A stretch of DNA of 64,000 nucleotides from Hexactinellida sp. DTS-2022 (GCA_028753945.1 JAPNXP010000002.1:5208001-5272000), one strand, 5' to 3'. Numbered from the stretch's first letter, positions 1-11,835 are shown. The notes: generated by a model from the sequence alone, not told the origin. Translations and numbers: made by a program.

Positions 1-440
1 GATATAGAATTCTGAAAGTTTGCTTGGTATAAGTTAGTTTGAAAAATTCCCTAGAATTACATATGTCTTCATTAGTTCAGACTTGGTTTCAAACAATTTG
101 GACCAAATTTGCAATAGCTGAACCAAAAATGAATCTATTTTTAATTTACTTTTCACACTATTATGAGCGTATTCCGGTGAATATATAGGATACCAATCTT
201 TTCGAACTCGTTTTCAATTGTTAATCTAATGGGTTTGCAATATTACATTGATGTGATAGGAAATTAGTGCTAAGCTCTAGAGTTTATAGTTTTCGATAAA
301 AATATATAATAAATCATCAAAAATGGGCATGCTTTATGCCCATATATGGTCATTTGGAAAAATTGTGCGAGTTAGGGTCATAAAATGTATTATGGAGGGA
401 TGGGAAACAGGATATTGCGAGCATTTTGAAACCCAAAATT
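1..440. repeat. Fragment of a foldback-element arm family
   Basis: From about 230 to 440 this stretch resembles the arms of the inverted-repeat element at 54268-57061. Shared signposts, in the same order, are a 'taagctctagagtttata'-type block, a 'tgggcat..atgcccatatatgg' palindrome and 'agggtca.aaaatgtattat'. A further fragment lies around 16170-16400. No coding potential was found. The left end of this copy is cut by the window edge. Confidence 0.6.
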
Positions 441-756
441 TTATTTATTGGACGACGGGTTTCTGAGATTCAATATAGAGATGTGAAAGGACCACCCAAT
501 GAGTTGGAAGGTCAGAAAGTTTAAAATGCTCAAGCGTTCACAGTTTTTATCCAAATTGTTTGAAACCAAGTGTAAACTATTGAATATATATTTAATTTAG
601 GAATGAGCCTTGATCTAAACTTTGCAATACAAACTTTCAGAGTTACTGCCCTTTCAAGTCAGACTTGGCACCTTGACAGTCCAAATCTGACTTCAAATGA
701 CTATAACTCCGAACTTAATTTTTGGAATGTTGAAAATTTTGCTTTACAACCTAAGT

Positions 757-1850
757 AGATATGCAAATATACTTTTGTATGAATAACAACGAGATTGAAA
801 ACAAATTAACAAAGGTAATAATTCTATCTTAGATAAACAAAGAGTTACAAAAGCATTCTAACACCCAATTATGTTTTGCTGCTCCCTACCATCCACAAAC
901 AAACGGTCTTGACGAATCTAACAACAAATCAATTCAACAGTAAGCGATCAAAATATGGAATTTAGAATTAATGATTAAGATTGAACACTGTTACTTCATA
1001 CATTGTCCGCCATATTAAATTGTCTATCTAGACTATCTACTGCGATCCCCGGATTATGATCCAATCAGGTTGGTCAGGTTGAAACCAGACCAACAGTTTA
1101 TACAAAAAGTATTATGCAATTTGATCATATTTAGTCAGGTTGTACTACTAATACGCTTTCAATCTGACCAAATCAAATTAGACTGCAGGGGCATGATATT
1201 GTGATAATATGCAATTATTATTAAATTCGCCTTTAATTCTCTATCACCATTAGTAGGTTAAAGAAAATCTTGATGGGACATTTGTATCACTGGCGAGATT
1301 TCCTTGAAGCGGCTACATTTTCAATTAATAATAGAATTCGTGAAGCAACAGGATACTCTGCTCACGAGTTGATGTATGGAAGAAAGGCTCGTTTACCCAT
1401 AGAAGCAGAAAAAAGCTTTGGGGGAATCAGATGGAATTGATGACATTATATCTGCTACTAATGAAAAGTGGGATGAAGATGTTGATAAATTCATTGAGGC
1501 CTCCAAAAAGATAATTCAGAAAATCCATCAAGTGGCAGAAAATAACATTCGATCTGCTCAAAAGTCAATGAAGACGATTTATGACAAGAAGTTAAAGAAA
1601 GTTCCTAGGTAATGATTCTGATTTTCATGAATTGGCTAAAAATTTCACAATCTGTTTATTCGTATTAGGGAGCAGATACAACCCAGGAAAATTCGTTTTG
1701 GTCATCAATCAAGCAAAGGGTAAGCACTTATCGGGAAGCAAATATCAATCAAAATGGTCAGGTCCATATAAAGTGGAAGATGTTCATGGATCCATCGTCA
1801 AGGTTGCAATTGGTAGTAAGATGAGGAACTTTCAAATTGAATCTGTTTGA
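757..1850 (+). pseudogene. Ty3/Ginger-like integrase, C-terminal half, spliced and decayed
   Basis: Integrase of the Ty3/gypsy or Ginger DNA-transposon class, which inserts element DNA in the nucleus. Visible in order: a weak core segment (757-841), the hallmark AAPYHPQTNGLDE (about 871-920), a segment reading EATGYSAHELMYGRKARLP (about 1345-1400), a lysine-rich linker (1418-1608) and a GPY/F-type C-terminal module with KWSGPYKV (1676-1847). The frame is restored by removing two introns with canonical ends: 940-1256 (GTAAGC..TAG, 317 bp) and 1609-1675 (GTAATG..CAG, 67 bp). Defects: about one extra base in the A run near 1409-1414, an in-frame TGA at 1848-1850 where family members continue, and an 18 bp insertion with a TAG at 815-832. 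The catalytic Asp of the second DDE position appears to be Asn. Introns are typical of Ginger elements or a domesticated gene rather than an LTR retrotransposon. The other half of this gene type lies at 17817-18833. Confidence 0.75.
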
Positions 1851-2133
1851 CCATTTAAAAAGCGAAAAGAATCTACTACAAAAATATTCATAGATAAGGT
1901 GATTTTAAAATAATTTTGTTGATCATCACAACACAGTTTGGAATATCAATACTATATTCCTCATATTTTTGATCAATGACAAGCTTTAGATTTTCGATCT
2001 AAAGATTGTATTCGATCAATTGCATGCTCCTCAGCAGAACTTCAATTACTAAGGAAGCATGGGATGGGCTAAATGTGAATTGTCCAAAATTTCCAGTTTA
2101 TAGAGGTTACACTGTAGTTTTGTTAATTACGAG

Positions 2134-2580
2134 TCCTTCGGTCTCGGTGGGCTTGGCGACGGATCGTGCCTCGCACCTCAAGTTAACGGCCGCTGTGCGG
2201 CCTTACTCCTCACCCTTTTCTGCCATGGAAAATGGTAGAAAGGGACGTTATATACAACCCTTTCTACCATTTTCCATAGTTTTAACTTGTTCACCAATAA
2301 TACAACTCAGAAGCTAACTTCTACTTTGATTTTGAATTTTCATTAAATTGTTTACCTATTTTAGGTAAACAACAACAACAATTATTAATATTCGAAATTT
2401 ATAAATTCGAAAATCGTTATCAGCATACTTGTTTACCTATTATAACAATTGGACTTAGTTAATATCTCATATATAAATGCGGTTTCTATTCCCTCATCAC
2501 TTTAATACAATCCGGACAAACACACACAAACACACAAACAAACAACAATCGAGATTTATAATCTAGATTATAAATTTAGA
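2134..2580. repeat. Interspersed repeat, also at 20790-21290
   Basis: About 450 bp shared with 20790-21290 in the same orientation. Both begin with a GC-richer head (cgag.ccttcggtctcg, then cgacggatcg, then ctgtgcggcc), carry a hairpin built on 'ggaaaatggtagaaaggg' and its complement, have AT-rich repeats of 'catacttgtttacctat', and end in 'ccggaca' followed by an ACACAAAC-type tail and an 'aatcgaga' motif. The tail suggests a SINE-like or LINE-3'-derived family, but no promoter boxes or ORF support that. The 103-codon frame here is incidental to the repeat. Confidence 0.65.
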
Positions 2581-2703
2581 TTGATGATACTAGTATGATA
2601 TGATTCAAACCTACTTAAAGCCAGGATTACCTGATCAAAATCCGTCGGTACATGTAAACCAAGATTCCTTGGTAAATTCATTGAAAGAAATTTAACAATT
2701 TAA
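2581..2703. other. Short spacer before a TTAA MITE
   Basis: AT-rich sequence with no gene. It ends in the TTAA at 2700-2703 that serves as the left target site of the next element. Confidence 0.4.
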
Positions 2704-3136
2704 GGTTCAGGTATACTCTACAAAATTCGAAAATTTAGATAAAATCCAAATCATTGTCTATCTCTCTTTTATTGCATTTTTGGATTGTATTGATAGGATA
2801 GGAAAATTTAGGATAGGAAAATTTCTATTAAAAAGTTGACATCACGTAATATTCAAGAAAAGTAAAATAAATAAAATTGGAACAATCCCAGACGATAAAG
2901 GATAAACAAGATATAGGTAATCGCATTTAAACAGTATTTACTAAAGTAAGGTTCATTACTACAAAAAAATCTCTTACACAAATGAGTAAAATTTGAAAAC
3001 CTAAAATTTCCCAGTTACTTGTCATTGAAATATTATTGCATTTTTGCAAATAGAAGGAAGATTCAAATCCGCAGTAAAATTTCAAGTAAATGAGGTAAAT
3101 ATTTTTGGTAGAAGTGCATTACCGTATACCTGAACT
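2704..3136. mobile_element. TTAA-target MITE, internally rearranged copy
   Basis: Starts GGTTCAGGTATACTC directly after TTAA (2700-2703) and ends in the complementary 'gtatacctgaac' before TTAA (3137-3140). It is only about 433 bp, against about 698 bp for the full copies at 13646 and 47503, so it carries internal deletion. TTAA targets and GG..CC ends fit piggyBac-type non-autonomous elements. It shares its right TTAA with the next copy. Confidence 0.7.
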
Positions 3137-3140
3137 TTAA

Positions 3141-3831
3141 GGTTCAGGTATCCTCTAGAGCACTTCTAATAACTATTCACCCTAATGATTTTAATTTTTT
3201 ACAGCGGATTTACTTCATCCTCAGGATGCCAAAAATACAATAATATTGGCAAATAAACCCATAGAGGAAAAATCTTTTTTTAAATTTTACCATTTTTGCG
3301 GAATAGATCAATCAGAAAAGATAAACAATACCAAGAATATTATTGATAAAATGTGTTTAGCTGGATGTAATATAACTTTTGAGTGCAGGAATTGTGAATA
3401 TCTACATTTTTCTGGATTTCAAATACTTTTATGTGATGTCGATTTTCAAATTAAGATCTTCCTTATCAAAAATCCAAAAACAGATGAACTATTCATATTA
3501 GGGTAAATCGCTGAAAAGTTGTATCTTTACGAGATCTCTCCGAAACCGTTGAGTTTTTGATTCTACGACTAAAATTGACAAAATGACTTCTTCCGCAAAT
3601 CTGAAAATGTTACTTTTGAGATAGAGGCTTTTGAAAAAAAAATTTACAGCAATTATTCCTAAATTGAGGTGACCAAAGTGTGTCAAACTGGAAAAATAAT
3701 GGGAATCTTTCTTAGAAATCTCTTGAGAGTACTCATTGGTATCAATACAATCCCAAAATGCAATAAAAGAGAAATAGACAATGATTTGGATTTTATCTAA
3801 ATATTCGAAATTTTTAGAGTTTACCTGAACC
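3141..3831. mobile_element. TTAA-target MITE, near full-length
   Basis: About 691 bp between TTAA at 3137-3140 and TTAA at 3832-3835, with inverted ends GGTTCAGGTATCCTC / 'tacctgaacc'. Internal blocks ('gcggatttact', 'ccaaaaatacaataatattggc', 'agctggatgtaa') match 13646-14343 (inverted) and 47503-48200. The 86-codon frame at 3246-3506 is repeat sequence, not a gene. Confidence 0.8.
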
Positions 3832-4084
3832 TTAATTGTACCTCGTACAGAACGACATAATGCCCATCTATCTGCACTTTCTACTTCCCCTTGTTTGTGA
3901 AGCTACTATTTTGACCAAAACCCTACTATATTTTATTAGATATAAAGGAAATTCACATTGAAGATTTGAAGGCTGAAATCCTTTGATGATACCAATCACT
4001 CATATTACTGAAAAAATAATCTCACTCAGAGTAAGAATAAGTGTATACATGAAATTTTCAAATAATTGACTTCCCTTATTATAG

Positions 4085-5494
4085 GAGCAACTCGTGAAAT
4101 CAATAAGAGAAAAGAAACCCCTAAACAATTTACAAATCGAACTAGAGAAACGATATTTTCCAAACCCAAAGCGTTATGAATGTATTCCACCATGTTGTAG
4201 CTTACTCTTACGTGGAGGGGAGGAAAGTGCTGAGGTTAATTTTCTAACTATTTATAATTGTGGAACCTTGATCTTAATTCCCTCCATCTCTTTGTTTAGT
4301 CTGAAAAAATATTCCAGCTCGTCGTGGATATTTGTTTAGAAGCAATGGATACTGCAAATGTAGATCCTAAAACTCCTTCTCATTATGCATATTCAGTGGC
4401 ATTACCAACGGTTAGTTTGTAACGGTTTTCAGATCAATCTATCCAGTGCTCAAACTTAAATTTAATGAGTTTAACACAACCATATATATGTAAATTCAAA
4501 GAATTTGCTATTTTATTATACTTTACATATCGTTTAATGTAAATATCAGTGTTGATGCATTACCAATGCTATTAGACTGCTTGAAGCTTGAATGTATAAA
4601 TACAAGTTATTGCTGTTCTAATACTTTTGGCCGGTTAGTGTATATTCACTATGATAATAATCACTAAGTATTAAGTATTAAGTGCCTGTCCTAATCAACA
4701 TGTATAATATATATTGAACCCATTTATGTTTTTACCTAGCTTGATCTGCTCTTCACTACAGAGTTTAAATTAGGGCTGAAACGAATATACCGAATATTCG
4801 AATATTCGTTCGAATGATTGAACGAATATTCGTTCGTTTGCAAACGAATATTCGTTACAAAACGAAGATTCGTTTGGACGAATATTAGATTGAAACGGAT
4901 ATTCGTTAACTAATTTTGGGCAACAAAAAGACTTTTGTATAGCTGAGAAATATTGTAGATATATATTCACACTTAAACTAGCTGATTATTAGTCAACTTG
5001 TGTATAATACACTTTGTGACTATTATTATACCATTCTAGCATTATCAAAAACCTATTTTCCAATGTATTTTGTCTCTTGAAATTGATTTAATGCTTAGTC
5101 ATCCAAACGAACGAATATTCGAATATTCGTTCGTTTAGAAAACGGTTCGTTCGTTACATTTCGAATATTCGTTTCAGCCCTAGTTTAAATACACAGGGGC
5201 TATAAGTACTTCTGGTATATATACGCAAGAACCCATTATAGAAGGTATTTTCTATCTAGATTTGAATTATTCTCCTATTAATATGTGTATACCATCTATT
5301 TAGAATATTTAAGTCGATGTTTATCATGGGGAGGAAAAAACAAAGAAGTATATCTAACTAATACCTGCCCAATTGACAATTTTCTGACCAGCTTAAGTGT
5401 TTATACTAGCGATGTTGATAAAGCAATCACTATTTCAGAATACTTTTATCAAGATACTTGTTTACAAAAAATCAGAATACATTTACACGCAAAG
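4085..5494 (+). CDS. Fragmentary spliced gene with a CPIDNFLT motif, probably element-associated
   Basis: Three exon-like segments. Exon A, 4085-4234, has acceptor 'ttattatag' and donor GAG|GTTAAT and starts EQLVKSIREKKPLNNLQIEL. Exon B, 4300-4410, has acceptor 'tttgtttag' and donor ACG|GTTAGT and contains LVVDICLEAMDTANVDPKT. A and B join in phase with no stop. Exon C, 5304-5494, has acceptor 'catctatttag' and donor AAAG|GTGAGA and contains SWGGKNKEVY followed by TNTCPIDNFLTSLSVYT. B and C do not join in phase with the canonical B donor; either B ends at 4414 (A|GTTTGT) or an exon is missing. The NTCPIDNFL motif recalls an uncharacterised, multi-copy domain seen in metazoan element-encoded proteins; that is my recollection and not proven. 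Two mobile elements (4465-4641 and 4771-5182) sit in the B-C intron. No further exon was found after 5494. Confidence 0.5.
4465..4641. mobile_element. Tc1/mariner-type fragment
   Basis: The right end reads 'acttttggccggttagtgta', the complement of the Tc1-type end 'tacactgaccggccaaaagt' present at 61336. The remaining roughly 170 bp match 61336-61515 in inverted orientation ('aagcttgaatgtataaatac', 'tgttgatgcatta', 'aatgagtttaacac'). No transposase is present. It lies in the putative intron of the 4085-5494 gene. Confidence 0.65.
4771..5182. mobile_element. hAT MITE with perfect 8 bp duplication
   Basis: 412 bp element with ends TAGGGCTGAAACGAATAT and the complement 'gaatattcgtttcagcccta'. 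It is flanked by a perfect target duplication GTTTAAAT (4763-4770 and 5183-5190). The 8 bp duplication and the TAGGG start are hAT features. Both subterminal regions are packed with cgaatattcg palindromes, probable transposase-binding repeats. Non-coding. Confidence 0.92.
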
Positions 5495-6528
5495 GTGAGA
5501 TGTTTCACCGTAGACTGCCGGGCTGATATTCCGGAAAATAGTATTCACTGCAGTTCTTTGAATTTTATATTTAGAAAATAGTAATTTGAAATCCAGCTTG
5601 AGCACATTAATTCCATAAAATCGATATTCAAACATATAGATTATTGATTTTACAAAATCAAAATTTAATTACAATTTTTATATTATAATATCGAGACCTT
5701 AACAAAAATAGGTAATATATATATATATATTGCTTAAACTCTACACATTATATCAAAAACTAACAAAATTATTATTGTGTATCAAAGCTTCAAAGGTAAC
5801 TTACTTTAAAGTCCCATTACTTGACGGAATACAGAAGTATTCAGAAAGCCAGCTTGCTTTTAATATTCTATAAATGAATACATAAAATTACAGGAAATGC
5901 CTTACTTTACTGTTTAAGTAGAAATGAGCCTTACATTCCTGTTTTGCCAATTTCTATAAACATGATAGTAGGAATTGCTTCAAAATGAGATTTTGCTAAA
6001 TCTGGGACACAATTTCCTCCACATATTTGACTAAAAGATATAAATTACATAATCAATAACTAGAAAAAGACGAGATAATAATGGAGACTCCTTTATTAGT
6101 GTAAAACAATTAGTACTATATGAGGCAAAGTTGTAGACTTACAGTATGCATTTCTGTATGTAGATCTTATTCTCAATACTCGTGGCTATGTCTTTCTTAG
6201 GATGGCTACAAAATGATTATTAATATGTATACTTATTTAAGTGAATCGTTTAAGTGGAAGTACCAACGCGAAGCGCTGGTACACTCTCAACGTAAATATC
6301 AAATCTTTGATGTGAATACTTACAATTAAATATGTTCCTAGAATTATACTGTTTGCCAACTATGACACTGTGATTTATTGACAGGAGTTGAACAATTACC
6401 TATTCTGATATCTTCAAAAACTTTTTATTGTGTTCAGCATTATCGATAAGCTAGGTAACTGTTTTACAGTTAAAAATTCAAAGTAGAATTAGAAATATTA
6501 AAACACAAGGGTGTATGTGTGTGTGTAT
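5495..6528. other. About 1 kb without a recognisable gene
   Basis: AT-rich sequence. A small 'gcgaagcgc' palindrome at about 6268-6278 recurs in variant form around 8010 and 35385. A (TG)n run precedes the next element. No supported ORF or RNA gene. Confidence 0.4.
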
Positions 6529-7555
6529 CAGGGGTTCTTAACCTTTTTTATGCAATTTCCCCTTTTGGCCTGTTCACTCTATCCTATTTCCCCAATCATT
6601 TGTAAAAGGAAAAAAGTAGCCATGGCATGAACAACCTATTGTATGTCTGCTGGTTGCATATTTAGCAAACCATAGTGCATAACATCAATATGATCTGTGA
6701 AGGCTCTCCAGCCCTACTGAATAAAAAACCCCCCAAATTTTACGAAAAATCGAGGTCTTTCCTGAATGTTGCATATAATATATGGCTAAATGCTTCTGCA
6801 AAGTTTGAGCAAATTCTATTCAATAAAAATCAAATTATGTGCATCCAAGGTTTACATAGGGAAGAAATCTCATCAGAAAAATCCCGGGGATCAGCAAAAC
6901 CAGACCCCAATTCATAAAAGTTGGTAAGAACAGTGTCCATAGTAGAGCTATGAACTTTAGTGTAATCAATAGATAAATGTATTAGGTAGGGAGCAATGGA
7001 GAGTTATTTCCAAAAATAAAACATTAACTTGTGTAACACTAATAAAATAGACACATGATATATGTTTGATAGCCAAATTCTGGAAAATTCCGAAGGGATG
7101 ACGTGTTATAAAAGAAGTTATAAGCATTATTGTGAATCTTGCTTCATAGCTCCCTACCTGGATATTTTATACAAGTGGTCCATAAGCATATTGACTTAAT
7201 ATATAACCATAGCAGAATAATCGTAAAGTAACCAGTATAAATAACTATATGGAGATTTGTATTGATTCCATATAATGCTATTTTTGTAATTGATGCTATT
7301 GGAAAGGTATGCAATCGCAAGTTGAGTTGAGAATATTCATATATTCATTATATGATGCAGTCATAAAATAACAGTTAAAAACGAGTTTGCTCAGTAGGGG
7401 AGAAGAGCATGAACAGTACTTTGGAAATGACCTATGTAGATAAAATATATGGTTTGTAATATTATATTTTATTAAGTTTAATTATTGATATAAATTTTGT
7501 CTAGATTGATTTCCCCCTTATATTCCAGAAATGTCCCCCAGGTAAAGAACTGGTG
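6529..7555. mobile_element. Non-autonomous hAT-type element
   Basis: The left end CAGGGGTTCTTAACC and right end 'ggtaaagaactggtg' are imperfect inverted repeats (11 of 15 positions), with C-rich 'cccc' tracts just inside both ends. The flanking 8-mers (gtgtgtat and ttatatat) match at only 5 of 8 positions, so the copy is old. The frame at 6675-6917 resembles nothing I know. Confidence 0.6.
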
Positions 7556-8352
7556 TTATATATATATATATTTATTTGTATTTTCTGAGTTGATTGAAGA
7601 AACTGGACGGTTTCCATATGAGATTTTTGGCATATAGGGATAATGTTTAGCAAACGCCAACAAGTTGAGGTTTCCACTCAAGGTTTCTCACACCACGACA
7701 AGTTATGACGTCATTGTCACATTTCGAGAACGCTGAAAATTCACTTAATCGCACATAATTCGCGCCTTTAAAGGATAAAAATCTGAAAATTTAATAGAAT
7801 ATGTACATTAATGATGCGGACACGTTGGTCACACCAGATCGCCACTATGCTGACTTATTGTTGCATGATGACGTAATCATTAAAATTTCACTTTGTTAAA
7901 TTTATGGCTATTTGCGCATTATAATCAATATTAGGAGTATATAAATAAAGACACCAACCGCTACGCGATTGGTGTGTGGTTGTCTTCTGCCGCGAAACGA
8001 CCTAGCAAGCGAAGCGCGTTAGTTAGAAATATGATGCAGTGTCTATAGTTGAATGGCTAAATAAATTTGTAGAAATTTTTGACTAACAATTATGCATCAT
8101 TTAATGCTCGTGTATCTCATTAGGTTTCGATCAGAATTTGCTAATACTTTCAGTGTTTAATTATAGACTTAGTTTAAATCATCCTAAACTGTGGAATACT
8201 CTTCATAGAATTATTTGTCTTTAGTGTAATTATCAATGCAAAATATGATTAGCTGGAAGTGTCCGAACTTCTAAATTCGATGTATTGGTATTGCGCATAT
8301 TGTAGTGTCGTCTCGTTTCGTTTACTAGCCCTATTATTATATAAAGTATAAC
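7556..8352. other. Intergenic, low complexity and repeat scraps
   Basis: Begins with a TA microsatellite (7556-7571). Around 7955-8020 is a mixed GC-richer piece with 'gctacgcgattgg' and 'agcaagcgaagcgcgttagt', the latter resembling 33395-33415. No gene seen. Confidence 0.4.
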
Positions 8353-8750
8353 CAAGATTGCAACCAAATAGTTGACCCAATAGTTGTTTGCCGATTAGCT
8401 GAGAATCGTTCGGGTACCCAAATTTAGGTTTATTGGTTTTATATGAACCCTGATGTATTTAGCTCATCAAATAAAGGCATTTGCCTTCCCTGTTGAAAAT
8501 ATTTACTGATCTGATATTACTATTCGGTTGACCAAATAGTAATATTCGGTTGACCGAATAGTACAATTTGTCAACCGAATACTAAGATATATTCAACAAA
8601 CTATCATTATCAGGTTAAGCAAATACTAGGATTTGTAGGCATGGATATATTTGCGGTCCAAAATGAAAAATAATACTGGGTTTCGGTAAGCGACCGATTC
8701 TTAACTAATCGGCAAGCAACTATTCGGTCAACTATTCGGTTGCAACCTTG
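8353..8750. mobile_element. hAT-like MITE with iterated ATTCGGTTGACC motifs
   Basis: 398 bp with long inverted ends: CAAGATTGCAACCAAATAG on the left and the complement of CAAGGTTGCAACCGAATAG on the right, extending about 60 bp. Flanks AGTATAAC (8345-8352) and AGTTTAAC (8751-8758) agree at 7 of 8, consistent with an 8 bp hAT duplication. Internal copies of a 'ttcggttgacc' motif occur in both orientations. Confidence 0.8.
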
Positions 8751-8934
8751 AGTTTAACACGAACAACTCATTTAGTAAAGATATATACGTCTGCAGTGAA
8801 ATAAGTTAATTTAGTATGGACGTAAACGAGCACCAGTAAATTAGGTGAACTTGAGTAAAATATATACGATTGCAGTGAATTAGGTGAATTTGAGTATGGA
8901 TATAAACGAGCCCCAGTGAATTAGATGAACTTAA
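8751..8934. repeat. Short direct repeats of a 'tgaattaggtgaa' unit
   Basis: Roughly 60 bp units recur at about 8795, 8850 and 8905, each with 'cagtgaa.ta.gtgaacttgagta' and 'ataaacgagc.ccagt'. This is a small decayed tandem repeat ending at the TTAA of the next element. Confidence 0.5.
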
Positions 8935-9827
8935 GGATACCGTGGCTAATTTTGGCTAATTTTAACATTTTTGTATGGGATTTCTGAACAAATTTATTCA
9001 GAACGCTCCAATTGCAATTGCACCGTGACTGGACGTTGATAATAAGACTTTTTAAAATTTACATCGGAACAATCTAAATTATAGTCTCTTCAGGAACAGT
9101 CGAAACGTCTCAAAATATGCTTAAAAATCGGACAAAAAGCCACTAAACCCCCTGGCAGCCGATATTTTTGGCGGATATAAATAAGCTTGTACTATACTTG
9201 TAAACATGTTGAGGAGTTATTGAATATGTCGCTGATAATACCTGGAAGTAAGAACTAAGCTCTAGGGGATTTTTCAATTTTGCTGTCATCAAATTGTCCC
9301 AAAACACCTCCATATATGGAATTCACTATCTTATATCGTAAAACTTCAAATTTGGAGTTCCACATAGTGGCCTAATGGATTTGTCTTGGCAAATAGATGT
9401 CATTACATGGTTAGAGCTAGTCGCCTCGACTTGTCATTCGTGAGAAAATATTTGCTGCGTCATCAAAAAATGTCACATCCATATGCCCATATATAGTCAT
9501 AATAATTAAATTTGCAAAATTGCAAAATTTAGTGGATCTACTGTTGATAGACATTCTAAAATGTCTTTATCCATTTTTGGATGTCGAATATGAAGTAATT
9601 TGAGGGACTTGTATTTGTGGCACATTTTTTGACCCCTGTGTGCTGGATTTCAAGGTTTTTGAACTATCCTGAAGAGACTATAATTTAGAATGTTCCCGAG
9701 TAAATTTTAAAAAGGCGTATTATCAACGTCCAGTCACGGTGCAATTGCAATTGGAGCTTTCTGAATAAATGTGTTCAGAAATCCCATACAAAAATGTTAA
9801 AATTAGCCAAAATTAGCCTCGGTATCC
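8935..9827. mobile_element. TTAA-target MITE with about 130 bp terminal inverted repeats
   Basis: Bounded by TTAA at 8931-8934 and 9828-9831. The ends GGATACCGTGGCTAATTTTG / 'caaaattagcctcggtatcc' continue as inverted repeats for about 130 bp (through 'gtgactggacgttgataata'). The interior includes a piece at about 9400-9510 resembling the foldback-arm family ('tggttagagct', 'tgcgtcatcaaaaa', 'atgcccatatat'). Non-coding. Target and ends suggest a piggyBac-type family distinct from the GGTTCAGG MITEs. Confidence 0.85.
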
Positions 9828-9849
9828 TTAAAAGCAGTATGTGGCAATG

Positions 9850-10580
9850 TCCCGGAATTATCCATTTCTATGGGATACTGCAACATTTAACTTAAGCGAA
9901 TGGTAGCTTAAGGTTAAATTACCCCACGGGAATGAAATCTCTTGTATTAATCTGTAATTGTTAGAAATAGATCAAGGTACGATACAAAGCAATAAACAAA
10001 AAAGAAAATGTCTCAATATATTATACTTTTTATTTTTTGTCGGTTTCAATATTTGGCTAATACAAATCTCCCATAGGGCGATTTCAAAAAGTGGTGGTCG
10101 ATATTATAGTGTAATTTGGCAATGCGGCCATCAATGTTTGTTATCAGAATCAATACTGAAAGATTATAAGCGTACGGAGTTGGTAGTCGGTTTACATTTT
10201 TGAATTATGACTCTGAAATTATTTTTCAAACATTTTATCAAATATCTCATAAAAAACATGACCTTTTTAATGATTTCTTTAGTTCAAAAGGTCGCAACTT
10301 TTTTTATTTAGGTCAAATCAAAATTCTAAACCAGTCACCTACAGCATATAACGATGATCTATGTGATATATCGCACATAATATGTCTTTAGCTAATAATG
10401 ATCTTGAGATCGACACACTTATCAGGTGGAGTCTGAAGAAATCCCCCTATGGGACTTTTGTATTACCATAAAACTGCACGCCCCATAAAATCGAATTTAT
10501 TCAAAATAATTCGATTTCGTTTTCAGTTTCGATATAGCTATAATGTCTTCTATTATATATGTGAAAATTAAACATCTTAC
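9850..10580. repeat. Interspersed repeat X (also 60905-61330 and 61835-62345)
   Basis: Shared blocks include 'tacgatacaaagcaa', 'caaatctcccatagggcgat', 'gtacggagttggta' and 'gatatatcgcacataatatg'. The last part (10400-10570, 'aaatccccctatggga' to 'actgcacgccccataaaatc') appears inverted at 61140-61320, so the family is rearranged between copies. The 81- and 63-codon frames at 9958-10391 are open only because of sequence composition; the other copies do not preserve them cleanly. Confidence 0.7.
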
Positions 10581-11404
10581 TTCAAAACGAAATTTATGTG
10601 TTTTTTTACATGAATCTGCCGTAATTTAACCTTAACTGATGAATCCATACCGGCATGAAACACCTCGAAAAAGAATAGTTTTAGAAGAATTTTGACGAAA
10701 AAACTTTGAACGTCCTTAGCTAAAAACCGTTTTTTGTGAACTGTCATAGATTGTTACATAAAAAGTATTCAATTTATCTCTTGAAAATTTTAATGCATAT
10801 TAGGATACACTGTAACCAAGATATTTGACCATTATTGAACAGAAACAAGATTTGGTTCCTGTTCATTACCTGAAAAAAATGCCCAAAATTGGATAATTTT
10901 ACTAAATATCACGCTTATACGGCATTTGTAATTACAAAATATTTTTATATGCTCTGATCAGGCTCAGAATGGTCAAATTTATAGTACTAATACAGTTGAA
11001 TTTAAGGAGATTGCCCCTTCGATTCGGACCAAAAATTAAAAATTGTTCAAATAAGGGTTATACCTGTGCAATCATAGATACATGTGTAAACTTCCAGAAT
11101 ATGAAGTAAATTTCAATTGGATAATTTTTTGGGTTTATATACAAGAGAAAAACGAAACAACCAAAGTTTCAGTTACATGGATTTCTAGCTTTTGATTAAC
11201 GTATAGATAAGTTAATTATTGTCTCTAATTAATTTGTAATGTAACATTTATTGAAAAATTCATGATATTGATAGATGAATTTGTGTAATCATTCAACATT
11301 AAATTTTTGAAAAACTATACCCGTTGGGAGAAAACGGCTTTAAAATTATTAATCAGCACCACTAACTTAGTATAATCCAGCTAATATCTTAAAATCATCA
11401 AAAT
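10581..11404. other. No recognisable gene
   Basis: AT-rich sequence with no long frame, no clear inverted repeat and no match I could find elsewhere in the window. Confidence 0.4.
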
Positions 11405-11760
11405 ATTTTTTACATTTTGTATATCAGTATAATGGCTGAGGTTTTAATTGGGCAGTATAGAATGGCGGAGTTCGGAATTGGGGTTAGTCGAATGGCTGAG
11501 GTGCGAATTGGGGGGTAAATATTTGGTTAGGTAAGAAAGGCTGGAATCGGGGAGGAATGCTGGAATCGGGGAGGAATGCTGGCTGCGGCGCGGATAGAAA
11601 GGGCGTCATAATGCTGGAATCGGGGAGGAATGCTGGCTGCGGTGCTGCGGTTCGGGTGGAAAGGACGTCATGATGCGGGAATCGGGGAGGAATGCTTGCT
11701 GTGATGGATGGGGCGCGGGTGGAAAGGGCGTCATGAGCCCAGATAGAGAGGGTGCAACGG
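11405..11760. repeat. GC-rich minisatellite
   Basis: Degenerate tandem repeats. The first part (11430-11520) repeats 'aatggc.gag.t..gaattggg'. The second repeats 'gctggaatcggggaggaat' (four copies or more between 11540 and 11700) with intervening 'ggtggaaagggcgtcat'. This is a sharp G-rich contrast with the surroundings. Open minus-strand frames here result from the repeat period and I do not call them. Confidence 0.75.
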
Positions 11761-11835
11761 GGGTCCCCTGAAGAGTGAAATCATTCAGATCATTCTGACC
11801 AGGGGATAGCACAATTTCGGTGATAATTTCGGGTT

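Noticed and set aside
3246-3506. 86-codon plus-strand frame
   Set aside because: Lies entirely within a TTAA MITE; the frame is not kept in the copies at 13646 and 47503.
6675-6917. 80-codon frame inside the non-autonomous hAT element
   Set aside because: Does not resemble hAT transposase or any domain I know; probably incidental.
9958-10391. Two consecutive small frames as a gene
   Set aside because: They fall in repeat X, and the copies at 60905 and 61835 carry breaks in the same frames.
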